Shown here one piece after another: positions 36,885-50,900 of a DNA stretch of 64,000 nt (within the stretch, counting starts at the first letter, position 1; each line of letters starts with the position of its first letter). A program made the translations under genes and the position numbers. This DNA is from Panorpa germanica (taxonomy: Eukaryota > Arthropoda > Insecta > Mecoptera > Panorpidae): contig OY783213.1 of the NCBI GenBank assembly GCA_963678705.1, positions 11,536,451 through 11,600,450 of the forward strand, in the 5' to 3' direction. Below the pieces are notes generated by a model, which worked only from the letters and a program-made list of their open reading frames with translations, was not told the DNA's origin and ran no database searches.

Positions 36885-39800
36885 GAAAAAAATGTTCAAT
36901 AATCATTTAAAACACAATCATCAGATACGCAAACGAATATATAAAACAACACAGAAAACATCGTCATTATCATTATGGGTAGATTTCTCATTAACGGCTG
37001 GGTAATTATAGGTGTTTTATATGTTTATATTATAACGTTTATATTTGTGCTTTTACATTTTTATTTCTTATATTTTATATTTCACATTCGTATTTATATA
37101 TGCGTAGAATCAGTGAAATCTTAAAATAAGTGCAATTTTTAGTTAGTAATAAGATTTTAATTTAAAATGAATTTAATACCAGAATATTTCTGAATTTGTT
37201 TATTTTGTGACGTGTTATTGGCGTAAGTTTTAACATCTTTTATTTTATATCTATTATTTATAGTAGTAAATGTGTATTCAATAATTTATTATATTTTTAA
37301 ATATTAGAGAAATGTATACTAATTAAAACGAAGTCTATATGTGTGAACTAAATATCCAGCATTGCACATGTTTTATGTAATTTATTTAATTAATGTCTTT
37401 AATCTAAGTCATAGAACTACAAGTAATCAGCAGTGCAAAATGAACGTATAGATAAATATATAAAACATATTTGTTGTATAAATCAGCTTTGATTATAATT
37501 AATGTAATTGATAAACGATAATTTAGGTGTCGGATGTGTTATATTAGTATAATACTCCCCGCGTTAAGAAATTTTATAAAATAACTTTTACCTTCGGTGA
37601 TCAATAAGAAAGAAGATTAATTAAGTTATTTCTATTTTTAAAGATTTTAGTTAATAGTTATTTAAAGAAGTAATAATTTCTTTATAAACATAAGAATAAT
37701 AAAATAACATGTTTTATATGATTTTATATCTAGTGGGTGACATAATTAACAATAAAAGAGAAATATCAAAATAGAAGAAATTACTTTACGGTCAACCTAA
37801 TTATAAATAAATAAATATAGAAATTGTTATGGATTAAAGTTATAAAGATTTCTTTCACAAAATTTGTAAACTGATGGTTGTGTAGAATTTAGTATTTTTT
37901 AATCGTCATTTCATAATAATTCTAACATTTCAACATCATTATCTGTATTTTCTGTATGATATACATTTGTAACCAACACAGCAATATAAGTTAATAAGCC
38001 AAACAAAAATTTGTTTCTATTTAGCTTGAACAAAATTATACGTTTATTTTTTTTATTATGTCTAAATCTTTGCACGAGAATGACGTAAGACGTAATCGAA
38101 TTTCTTTTGTTATGATATACTTAACTTCAATATTAAGACGTCAATATTAAGAATTATCTGCTTTCAATTAGACTTTAGATATGTGCAATTGATTTTGGAA
38201 AGGATGTTGATAAGAGTAAGATCAGTAATTTAATTTACAGAGAATAAAACTACCCACTATACATAGTTATATAGCTTGTACGTATAATGTACCACTAAAC
38301 GTATCTGCTACATAAATATTAAGTAAATGTTACATTTGTGTTTACAGGGTATGTACTTGAAATTGGAGATTGATTTAAAATAATGGCATATAAAATTCAA
38401 GTTTCCAATTATTTAAATGCAGACTTGTTTTAAGTAACACTGATGATTCTGTGATATAAATTTAATACAAGTTTAAACAAATGATGTTTAGGCAAAGCAA
38501 TTCAAGTAAGTTCTCTTGCTTAAGACCATATCATATTTTTGAAATTTAAAATGCAATGTGGAAGAATTCTTTATAAGTAAGATTATGATAATTTTATTTA
38601 GGCATGATAATTTTTATGGAAAAATTTGTATGTTAAAAAATGTTACCAAAGAAATAAAAAGATGATTAAACAAAAAAAAATATTAAAAAAAAATACAAAA
38701 CAACCTATTAAAAAATAATAAAAATTATCAATGATTGTTGTGCTCCTGCTTTAGTGGTTGTGCCGAATAATACATATTGATTTTTAATGATTATTAATAA
38801 AATAACATTTTTACACAATATTTATAATCAAATAATTAAAAGGGATTAAAATAATTTACACACAACGAAAATTTATCTCATAAAACCATTAAAAACCATA
38901 TTTCGTTACATTAATAGTAATTTTTAACATTCATAATTTTTGTAAAACCAATCTAATTTAGTTATAAAGTCTTGTTTTATTTCAGCCAATGCCACTTAAT
39001 ATATTATGTAATATTTTGTTGGACGATTGCTTGAGAACATGATTATCTTATAAAATTGCATGAAGAGTACAAGTAGTTAATTTTTCGTAGTTAACCTGAT
39101 GATTGAAGGACTAAGTGATACGTCGCGAGTATGAGAATTCATTTGGAAAAATGATTATTCATTTATAGTTTTAACATATATATCTAGAAGTGTATAATTT
39201 TATATATTTAGCTACAAACTTATTTTATATAGCTTTCTCATGTAAATATATATTATTTTTAATATTAAGTTTTGCTTTTATATGAATATTTGTTTATGAT
39301 AAATATTTTCACAACAGTAACAATAATAGTAACTTAAAAAGTAAGCAAGCAAAAATACTGGTTTTTCAATAAGTGATATACTTACTTTAGTTACTGATAT
39401 ACATAATTGCATTCATGTTCTTCAACTAGTTAAGATCACAGACAAAATAATAGTTGAGATAAGAAAAATTTATTAGGTTGGCTGTGAAAAAACAGTTATA
39501 ACGACTCAATCATTAATTTTTTTTAGATTAACTAAAAGTTGTTAAAGAACACAGCTTTAATGGACTTACAGGTAAACCTAATTTTAATTGATTTGTAAAT
39601 TATGTATAGATGAAAATATTGGTTATGCAAAACGCATTAGGTCTCACACTGGAACCGACTACTTGGTTAATGCGCATGTATATAGCAAGTTCTAAACGCA
39701 CTCGCATAGATCCGGATCATGCTGGGATACATCCATATTCGTCTAGTTGTTCTCTTTATGTTTATTTTATATGGGATCGGTGAAAGCGGAAAACGATAAA

Positions 39801-41966
39801 GATATATAATAACCACTTTTATTATCCGCCCAGTGGTGTATTGATGAACTAAAAAGCAAAAGCTTCACCTCATAATAAAGTGAACGCGAAACAACTCGAA
39901 TACACTCTAGTGAAAAGGTGGCATCGTAAGTAGTCGGTTGCAGTGTGAGAGCGTTTTTACCCTATATTTAAGTTGCATTGTTCGAATTCCCAATATTTTA
40001 TTATGTTCATTATTATGAGTCTTTGTGATTTCAAAATATGTATGATCGGAATGAGAAGCTATGTATTTTTGAAGATAACTTCATAGTCTGTATTTATCTG
40101 ATACAATTAAATTTTCATATACTTATAAATTTGCTTTGCGGAAAATAATTTTTTTAAATCAAGAGCAAGTTTACATTTCATAACGTTTCTTAATGTAAAA
40201 TTCATATAAATTATCACTTTTAGTGTTATATAATATGTGTACTGACTTGTTCTTTGTGATAACAAAAATAATAATATGTTATTAAAATGATATATTTTGC
40301 GAGTTGTGACAGCTTCCTTATTATGTTTTTAGGCTTGGCCATGTTAATTTTATAAATATATAAGTCGTATAATTTTTAATGAAGGGGATCAATAAAATCC
40401 TTGTTTTGTGTCAGTTTAATTAAATGACAAGAAATATGCTCGCTTTTTCATATAAAATGACTATCTATGTAAAACTAAATAATTATTGTCTGAAAATAAT
40501 ACATTTTTGGACTTTTTTTAAAACCAAATAATATAGCTGCTTAGTAATCAGCAAATCATTTCGATAAATCAATTCATTTTAAATAATAATCTATAGTTTT
40601 TTAATGTCATATTGTTGTACAATTAAATAATAATTAATAAAATAATAAAACCCATTTTAAAAAGACAAAAATTGCACATAACATATAGCATATACATTTA
40701 AATACCAGTACAACTTTAGCAAGTGTGTCCTTAAATGTTTTATTTTTAATTTTATTATAAAATATCATAAAACATAATTATGTAAATCATTGTAATAAGC
40801 AAATATAATTTACAATTTTATTTTCAGAATATAAAAAAAAATTAAACGAACTTATAAGTATTTAATTCTTAATGTTATTTGTTTCAGATTTGAATTTCAG
40901 TTGCATATTTGCAACTCTGGCTATCATCAGGAAACTTAGCACGTTTGTTAGTTATGATATAGTAAATGAAAAATTGTTGGGAAACTAACTGACTAAGTAA
41001 AAATCGTGATAAGTTTCATGCTGGTAGCTAGATGTGCTGTATTGTCCCACTATTACTGTCGTTAAAAATATAATGATTCTACAATCGAACATGCAATAAA
41101 AATGCGAAGAATTACAGAAGTTGTGACTTATACGATCTTTATATATTGTGTCGAAGAGTGGAAGATAATAGTATTGCCATTTATTTTCCTAATGTGAAAA
41201 CGCATCAGGCCCTCCCTTCGGAGACTACCTTGGTACAATAAAAAGAAACGAGTAAATATCTTTAACAAATATATATAACAATTTATTTTAATTTAAATTT
41301 ACAGATTTTAAATTTACAAATAATTTAATCTAATCATTAAACTACAATATTAATGGAATACATGGAACGCTGGAAACGTAATTTAAAATTTATTTAACAT
41401 AACAAAAGTTTATCTTTTACATAATTTTTGTTAGGTTTATATAATGTGAGATTACAATATAAAAGTTATCTTTCAAATAAATTTAAAAATAAATAAAGCT
41501 TTTATGCAGGATTATATAATAAATTAATATAGTGGTAAAAGGTTTAAATATCTTTTGCATTTACTGAAAGATAAAGTAACAGAATTATGTTACACTTCGA
41601 TAAAAAATAAAATCGTAACATTAGTTAAAAAAATTACGTTTTATGCTACAGGAGTTTTACGTTTTGTGTTCGAGGGACCATATTAAGCAAAATATTCTTT
41701 TTAAAGCCAATTATCTCAAAATATACAGTGAAACTTATACCACTAAACGCAATTGAGTAAGAGTTCCCACTAATATATATTTTAAATGAATCTGCTACAT
41801 AAATATTACGTCAATACCATGTTTTTGTTTGCAAGATATATTCTTTTTTCTTCATATACTTATGTCTTTCGTAAAACACATAATTAATAATTATACATAA
41901 TTAAAAATGATCTGGCAGTTGAAGTTATTAGAAGATCTTCGAGAGTGGGTTATTTTTCATTAATTA
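36885..41966. other. Long intergenic region between convergent Rab10 and LKLEG-repeat genes
   Basis: About 5.1 kb of very AT-rich sequence between two convergent genes. It may include a long Rab10 3' UTR. An AATAAA at about 41236 is one possible distal signal. A TIR element lies at 39642-39950. No coding exon or tRNA was recognised. Confidence 0.45.
39642..39950. mobile_element. Short TIR element (MITE), about 309 bp
   Basis: Terminal inverted repeats TCTCACACTGGAACCGACTA and TAGTCGGTTGCAGTGTGAGA match with one mismatch over about 23 bp, counting the adjacent CTT/AAG. The interior is not coding. No clear target duplication: left flank ATTAGG, right flank GCGTTT. Superfamily not assigned. Confidence 0.7.
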
Positions 41967-44900
41967 TTATCTCTGAATATTGGCATCATACCAAGGCGGC
42001 ATCCAATTGGCATTTTTCTGACACATATTTATATTAGTTTTACTTCTAAAATCTTTAGGCTCGTCTAATACAATAAATGCAGGTGAGTTATCAATTTGTT
42101 TTGTTTCAGTTTTCAAAGATTTTATTTCTGGACTTTGAGATTTTCTTCTGTGTCTTGTTTCCTTTTTAGGAGTTTGTTTTCCTGTAATTAATAAAAATTC
42201 AATGTTGTTAATGGGCTTGTGTCCTCATTTTTTAGTGGTCTATTTTTCAATTGATGATTGAAATTAATGTTAATAAATGAGTATTGGCGTGTCTATTTTA
42301 TTAAATATCTAAATGTTGACGGAGATATAGTAATTAAAAATTTGAATTGTAGCTAAAAATGGTCGGCTATTTGTATGACGTGAAATGCATTCTAACTATA
42401 AGGAGTTATTAAAAAATAATTGAACATTTGAGGTTATAGTAACCAACTTTATCAATATATAGTACACTTTTATAGAAATGAAAACATAGGACACAATCCC
42501 ATTTTCAAAGATTATATTAAATGAATGTTTTTTAGCTTACCAGAATTTCCGTTTAAAGAAGGTGGCGACACATACAATCGATAAGATGGAGATACGGATC
42601 TTGATGGCGCTCTAGACGTTTTTGGAAGTGGTGATCGAATTTTAGGTGGCGCCACTGGCATTTCTTTATCCAGTCCCTTTAAAAAAAACATTTTATTAAC
42701 ACTTAAATAAATGTGGGTTGTTAAAATTAGTAAATTTGATTACCTTTCTAGTGGGAGGTCGTTCTCTAATTAGTAAATCCATTTTAGCCTTCCGATACTC
42801 GGGCTGACATTCGAAATTTCCCTAATTAACACAAAAGTGATTTAAAAGGGTAATAAATATAAGATTTTTTAAAATCGAAACCGTTTTTTACATACTACCT
42901 GCAATTCGCTAAGTGTTTTTGTCTCGTCAGATACTGTGGATCCACGATGTCTTCTCGAAGTAGGCTTTTGCCTACCAAAATTCGAATAACTAGCTTTATA
43001 TTCCGGACTATGCGACATCTCCCCTTCCAAGTGCAAATTGTGCGTCCCTTTCAAAGGACTTGGCCTTCTCGTTAGCAACGGCTTCTTATACTGACAGGTA
43101 TATTCTGGATTCATATAAATTCTTCCTTCTAGGTTAATATTATTAGGCTTCCTAATCATAGAGGACTTTTCAATAGGGTATTGCCGATATTGATCTTTAT
43201 ATTCCGGAGAACTACTAAATATTCCTCCCATCTGTAAATTCGGCTTCGGTTTTGATAACTCACTTCTTTCGCCATTTTTCGGTATGAAATTTTCCTTATA
43301 CTGCGACATTGTATTTAAATTGCCTTCGAGTTTCAAACTTGTTCCTGGTTTAGTATCTTCCACTTTTCCATTATTTTTAGCTAATCCATCTTGATACTCT
43401 GCTGAAATAGTCATTGTACCTTCCATTTTTAAACTATCCACTCGACCTTTATGTTTATCAGTCTGTTGGAATGGAAACTGTATAAAACTATCAGAATATT
43501 CGGGAGCTAATTTAAAATCTCCTTCCAGCTTTAGGTTTGGTTGGGGCAACCGAATTTCGGATTTTATTCCGTTTTTGGGGACGTATGTATCTTTATACTC
43601 CGGGTAAATACTTTGAGATCCTTCTAGTTTTAAGTTGTTGACAGGTTTTTGCAAAGGATCACGCGAAAGAAAATTTTGTAAATCGTACGGGACATATTCC
43701 ATACGATGTTCGGTGTCTACCAGCATATCGCCCTCTAGGTGTAAATTTGTTGCCCGTTTCTTTAGACATCGGCGCCTGAAAAATGTATGTATTAATAACC
43801 GTTAATGGGCTTGTGTCCTCATTTTTTAGTGGTCGATTTTTCAATTGTTGATTGAAATTGATGTTAATAAATGTGTATTGGCGTGTCTATTTTATTAAAT
43901 ATCTAAATGTTGACGGAGATATAACAATTAAAAGTTTGAATTGTAGTTTTAGCGCTAGAGATGGTCGGCCATATTTGTATGATGTGAAAAGCATTTTAAC
44001 GTCAGTTACTTGTTGACTAGGTCAGTGCTGTGGTAATGTTTTGTAGCTGTTGGTAGTCGAAATAATCAAGTCAAGTCAAAGAATAATACGTTTTTATTTT
44101 ATTTAACCCTGTTACGGCAGACATAAAATTGAAATTTTATTGTTCCTTGAAATAGCTGTAAATAATATTTGAAATTTTAATATATAAATACATATAGCAG
44201 AGATTTATGAGCTGTAAGGTTGGTAACCTGTAAACTTGTCAGAGTTCTGTCAAGAATATATCTCTGTTGTATAAAAGAGATAGCAACTAGCGGTTGTGAT
44301 GTCACATGCATTTGAAATGTTGTACTACGTTGAATCCCTTTAATAATTAAAGAGAAAAAATGACTTTTTTAATTGTAATATCTTCTAACATACAAGGAGT
44401 TATTAAAAAATAATTGGACATTTGAGGTTCTAGTAACCCACTTTATCAATATATAGTACACTTTTATAGAAATTAAGACATAGGACACAGACCCTACCTC
44501 GGTAATTCATCGTGGTGTTTGTACATATCCTTCTGTTCGGAGTGGCCTTCTACTGGTCCTGACGGTTTCAAATTTGTGTCAATTCTACATAATTTCGCCC
44601 TATCCGCCATAACATCATGCGTTATATAACTTCTTGATTGTTCAGTATCTGTAATCATTTGTCCCTCAAGTTTTAAATTGGCGGGTCGTCGAAACATTTC
44701 AGCAAAATCAAATCCCTCGTGTTGTCTAAATTGACATCGGCTTTCTGTTTGATCAAATAGGCGATCTTCTGCACGAAGAACTATGTCTGCAATAGAATCG
44801 TCGTGGTGAGGGGCTCTCTTGATACTTAGTGCTTCTAGAGATGGGGCACGAAATTGACGACAGTATTCTGTTTTGATAGCAGCTAGAGATCCGACCGTTA

Positions 44901-47900
44901 ATTGTAGGTTATCTTCTGCTACTCCTGGAAATGAATACAAGGAGATACATTAGGTAGTTGAAAACATAAACGTAGAATTTACGTTTGGATATACATTCTC
45001 AATTTTGTGAAACGTGTGCTTATTTATAACTTTCTCTCCCAATCTATCTAAGTCAGTAGAAGAACAATGTATGTTCTAGCTCAACTTCAAGGGTAATACA
45101 GGAAGTGCAGTTAATGATAAGATAACAGTAGACAACTTCCGGCACAACAACAGGAAATGACAAGATAACAGATATAATCACTTCCTGTAGCATTCCCGGA
45201 AATTACAAAATAACCACTTCCGGTACTATCTCGTAAGTTGATCAAGAACATACAGATGAACATCTGCTTACGTTTTTGTACCCTCATTTTCTCACCTACC
45301 CGGTGGTCTTTGTTTCCGTCGAAACCGGCACAGTTGATCTACTGTCAGTCCGGCTGGGAATCCCCCGGACCGGCCTGGCCACAGCGCCGTGTTTTGGTGA
45401 GCCGTTGTACCAACGAGATCTGGCTCAGAAATGGAACGTTGCTTTATTGGCGGGGAACTGAAAAAGGCGGAAAACATACATTACAACATATTAAGTTTAT
45501 TGTGTAAAAATTTGAAGTCGATTGGAGTAAAACTGTCGGAGATATAGAGTTTTAAGTCTTCACCTCTCTGGTCTGCTTTTGTGTTACTTTGAAACTTTTA
45601 AATGCGGTTTCTCACACATAGCTTTTTCAGAGTAGGTGCCCTCTCTAGCTCAAAATCTACTAGACTTTTGAAACTCTTTCTTTGCATAAATGCCGAGGTA
45701 ACGCTGTCGAGTTTTTTTTTATTTTTTAATTTTAACGTATTTTAAAATAACAAAGAATCTGATTTTTTTCATGAAAAATCGGTATTTTGACTTTTAAGTA
45801 CAAAATTAAAAAATCAATAAAACAAGAAAAACTCGACAGCGTTACCTGTAGAAACTTCTCAACTAATGAAATCATTTTGGTTTTTAGATTTCAGAAAATC
45901 CAGTGATGAGTTAAGAGTGGCACCGCAATGTTACTTTTTTTTGTGACGTTTGCGGAGTTTCTCTGTGAATGCCTGGTTTCTTGATATTTATTTATGAAAA
46001 TTTCACAAAGTATTCTTTGAATGTCATTTTATCATGCAGTAATTATAGAAATAATTATATATTAACTGCATCGTCAAAAAACGTTATTGAAAATGTGCTT
46101 TTTTTTATCGTTTTGAACTTACCCCTTAAATGATAGATGCTTCCGATTACTCTAAAATTTTTCATTATTAAATTGCGTTTCTATAACCTATAAATTATAT
46201 TTTATAGGTTAATGTTAATACTTTGTATATATGCATGTTAAGTTTATATAATTTAGATTTATGTGCGCAAATAATATTCCTAATTGATTCTATTATTGCA
46301 ATCATGTAATGTTCGTGCATTTCTTCATAACCGGGAAAGTAAAAAGCTATTAAATTAACCAGAGAAATGCATCGTGGTCTACGTCTGCATCTACGCATAC
46401 AACGTAGCCTAATAAAAGCTCAGTAATTTAATTTATGACTTCTACGTCCGTTATACTTTCTCGTCACATTAACCTTGTTACTAGTAAATAGCGAAGTACT
46501 ACAGAAGAAATAGCACATAAACATTACCCAAACTCTAGTGAATTATTTCAGTTCATGCTCGAACATCTAGGTCAATTATAATCGAATAAGAAGGCGGCTG
46601 CTGCTGATAACTATCGTAGACATGCACTACGTCTTGGAACTCGAAATCAGAAGAAGTATTAAGATGGAACAATGATGATAAGAAATTTGTTGGACACAGA
46701 ACACGCGTGTAGTTAACGAAATTAATATTCGTGAAATAATTAGGAAATCTTTTTCAGGTCCATGAAAACTGCTTGACCTCCTTAGTTATTGTAGATGTGC
46801 ATTAATTGAGGTATTGGAACTGACCAGTAAACAGTTTGGTAAAGTGTCCCGTTTTGTGACATTTTCATCACTATTGCTCTTCAATTATAGTTCGCATCAA
46901 CTTTATCTTTATTTATATTCCGACAGGTGGAGTGGTTTCACCATTTGTAGCCGATAAAATAGATATTTCATATGAACGACTGTGAGAAACTGAAATGTAA
47001 ATGAATGCTTTCATGACAAAAGAATCATACGCATCTCAATATGATGGCAAAGTGACTTCAAAATGTTTACTGGGTGTGTGCGACAGTAACGCCAAATAAT
47101 TCAGAACTAACGGAGGCTCTTTGACATTATAGCAATGGGCTTGTGTCCTATGGCTTAATTTCTATAAAAGTGTACTATATATTGATAAAGTGGGTTACAA
47201 GAACCTCAAATGTTCAATTATTTTGTAATAACTCCTTATATGTTAAGAGATATTAACAATTAAAGAAGTCATTTTGTCTCTTTAATTATTAAAGGGATTC
47301 AACGTTGTACAACATTCCATATGCATGTGACATCACAATCGCTGCCAACCTTACAGCTCATAAATCTCTACTATATGTATTTATATATCAAATATTATTT
47401 ACAGCTGTTTCAAGGAACAATAAAATTTCAATATTATGTCTACCTTAGCAGGGTTAAATAAAATAAAAAACTTATTATTCTGTGACTTGACTTGATTATT
47501 TGACTACCAACAGCTACAGAACATTACCACAGCACTGACCTAATCAACAAATAACTGACGTTAAAATACATTTCACGTCATACAAATATGGCCGACCATT
47601 TTTAACGCTAAAACTACAATTCAAATTTTTAATTGCTATATCTCCGTCAATATTTTGATATTTAATAAAATAGACACGCCAATACACATTTATTAACATC
47701 AATTTCAATCAACAATTGAAAAATCGACCACTAAAAAATGAGGACTTGGAAATGTGATTTCATTGGTAAAGATTTTTAATAATTATCAAAAATGACTTTG
47801 TTCGTATGTTGGTCTTTCTTTCTCGTTTAATCTTTAGTATAGGGTAATAAAATTAATTAGTATAGTTCAAATTACGAGAGTTCGGCGGCGACTCATACTT

Positions 47901-50900
47901 AAAACAAGTTGTGGGGTATAAACTGCCGATATAACTAAAAAGCACTGACTCACTAATTTTAAGAAACGAATAAGATAAAATTCATTATCGTATTATAGAT
48001 TTATACAGCTCTTATAACCTCTTTTAACTATAAGTCGCCGCCGAACTATCGTGATTTGGACTACAATCAATATACAAGGTAAAAGAACATTGCAACATGG
48101 TTTTCACTAGCTTATAGCAAAATAACGTATAAAGTAATTTCCGATTGAAATTCTAAAACTGTTCCATATTTAACAAGTTAGTATTTCAAGAATTTAACAT
48201 ATTGCATTTCACTGCTATATAATTTTCTTTGTTTATGTAATTTTTAAGTATTTGTTTCATCATCAAAATGTAGAACAAAACAAATATAAATTTCTCTATA
48301 CAATAAAAATATGATTTATGTTAAGTTTTCATGTTTGTGTCTGACACTGTGACCCCAAATTCAAATATATTTGATGTGGCGCGGAGATATTAACCTCAAA
48401 TACCTGTGGGGTTTTTCTATTTATAAATCCGTGTTCAGGACTGCGGAAAATAGGTCACAAGACAAAATAAATGAGGGAATTACTTTGCCGTGCCAATCAC
48501 TAACCACAAACGTTTTCTTTAATAAATTGAATAAGTTTTTCAAACAAAAAACTACGCTAAACTCGCTGTTTATAGGTTTTAACCTTAAATGTAAGTTTCA
48601 GATTGTGAAATCATGCGTCAGTAATATACTATATTTAATAATAATTACTATCTTCATTTAATATAATTTATTGTATTTCATTTTATTTCTTTATATTTCA
48701 CAAGCTGAGATTTACATTTTAGATTAAAACCTTAAATTAACACTAAAACTTAAAAGCTTGTATAGGGCGTTACGCCTGAAGTCCGTAACATAGTTCAATA
48801 CGTTTTAGTAATTATAATATTGCATATCAGGTACTTTTAGAATCACCGCAGCTTAGCCGGATGCAATATTTTTAGAAACACATTATATTAATTGAAAAAT
48901 GAACAAGTAAAAGGATGTATTACATTAGGTATATGAAAAAAAATCATTACCAAAGCACTTATTCTGAATTACATTTGCTAATAAGGCTGCTTTCCACGTT
49001 TTCAAATCCAAAGATTCAATTGAAATTTTGTAAGTTAAAATCCATTTTTGGTCCCATGCTAAATTTAATTGTATGCAGTCACAATGTACCTTCTGAAGTG
49101 CTTTAATCGGCATTGTAGGCTTTGAGCGTTGCATCCACTGTGCCCATAATTAAAAGGCATAATTAAAAACTCATTTAAAGCAGGATTTTTAAAAATACTA
49201 TTGAAATATAAGTATATTGGATTTCTTATTCTTTAAATATCTAAAAGTTGACGGAGATATAGCTATTTAAAATATGAATATTGGTTTTGCCCTTTAATTC
49301 TTAGACATATATTGACATCACACTATATGTAGTGAGTAATCTATTTTATTTATTCTTGTTTAGAACCTTTATAATATCACAAATTTTCGTGTTGCTCGAG
49401 ACAATTATATATAATAGTAACTGACGTTTGACTAGCACCTTTATGACGTAAACAGTTTTATAGAAACTAAGACTTATTCAGCAGACCGTTTGACTTTTAT
49501 TCTATTTTGTGTACATTTACAAAACCAAAAATGTCGTTCTAACAAATGTAAACTTGTAAAATTTAACCATACCATTGAATACCTTTTTTTTAGTTAATTT
49601 TACATCTTACTGCATTTCGTTCTAAAGCAAAATAATAAGATCTCTACGAGATAAAACTTAACGGCAGGTAGCTATATATTCCAAAATTTACATCGATCGT
49701 CTAGTTCATTAGTCAAACATCTGTGAAGTCAAGCAATATTTGAGTTTCAAGCATTATTGGGTAAGTTTACGAGTTATCTGCGTATTAAATCAGATTGAGA
49801 GTATACTTTTACATATAACTAACTGCATATTCAATTCAAATTTCGGTGTTTCGGAATCCGTCTGACTATAATGACGGACGAGCTACATATTTTAGTTCAC
49901 ATATAGTTAAAATTACGAGAGTTTGGCGGCGACTCATACTTAAAACAAGTTGTGTGGTATAAACTGTCGATATAACTTAAAATCACTGACTCACTTATTT
50001 TTCAATAATGTATATAGAAACGAATAAAATAAAATTCATTATCGTATTATAGATTTATACTGCTCTTATAACCTCTTTTAAAAATAAGTCGCCGCAACTA
50101 TCGTGATTTGGACTATATATAACGCTTTAACATCATAAAAACAACAAACTTAATAAGAGCTCCTCGAAATGATTATTAGAAATAGATCATCAATAAATAA
50201 GTAGGTTCTTTCTACTTCTTACCTTTAAAGAGTAACTGACGTATATTCACAAAACTTGTCCACGCATTATTTAGTAAAATTTGAACAAGTTGCACAGTTT
50301 TTAATACTTCCAAATCGTCCCACATGAATAGACCAACTAAAAAATACCTTCACATTGTGAAATATCAAGGAACAAAATATGAAACAACAGGGTTGTAAAA
50401 TACTATATTTAATTACTTCCAAATACACGTTTATCACATCATTCTTTTGTAAGTAAGGGTTGTTTACCTCTGATTAATGCACGATAGATGGTACCACCAG
50501 TTACAGAACAAATACCATCGTACCTTTGTAGAACTATCGTTCTATATTCTATATTTGTATGATGCTAGTCGTAGACTGTCTTATTTAGCAAAATATTGCT
50601 TTAGAGAGAAACAGAATTAAAAAATGATTTAAACGAATATTATTTTCATTTGTGTTATAATTAGATTTCAATAAGTACTAGTTGCTTCTTTTGAATCCAG
50701 CGTCGAAGAGCGTCATTTTGATAAAAAAGACGTCCTACATCTATAATGGACGCGTCCAATTTGCCAAACAATGCCACAAAGCCAGTCAAGGTCTCTCTCG
50801 TGAAAATTTGATACAATAGCGATCGTTTCATCATTTTGATTGATTAGTCTCAATATTCTTTTATAGGTTATATTTTCAGAATAGAATCATTTTTGGGGTA

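Noticed and set aside
42869-42898. Extension of the LKLEG-repeat exon through to a stop at 42869
   Set aside because: A clear donor (CAG|GTAGTA) at 42898 is followed by in-phase exons ending in a plausible C-terminus. The read-through tail is intronic.
46195-46398. Minus-strand frame starting MRRCRRRPRCISL, considered as an alternative first exon of the LKLEG-repeat gene
   Set aside because: Its donor would be the weak GTTAAT and the phase (0) does not fit the acceptor at 45457, whereas the exon at 54252-54203 does.
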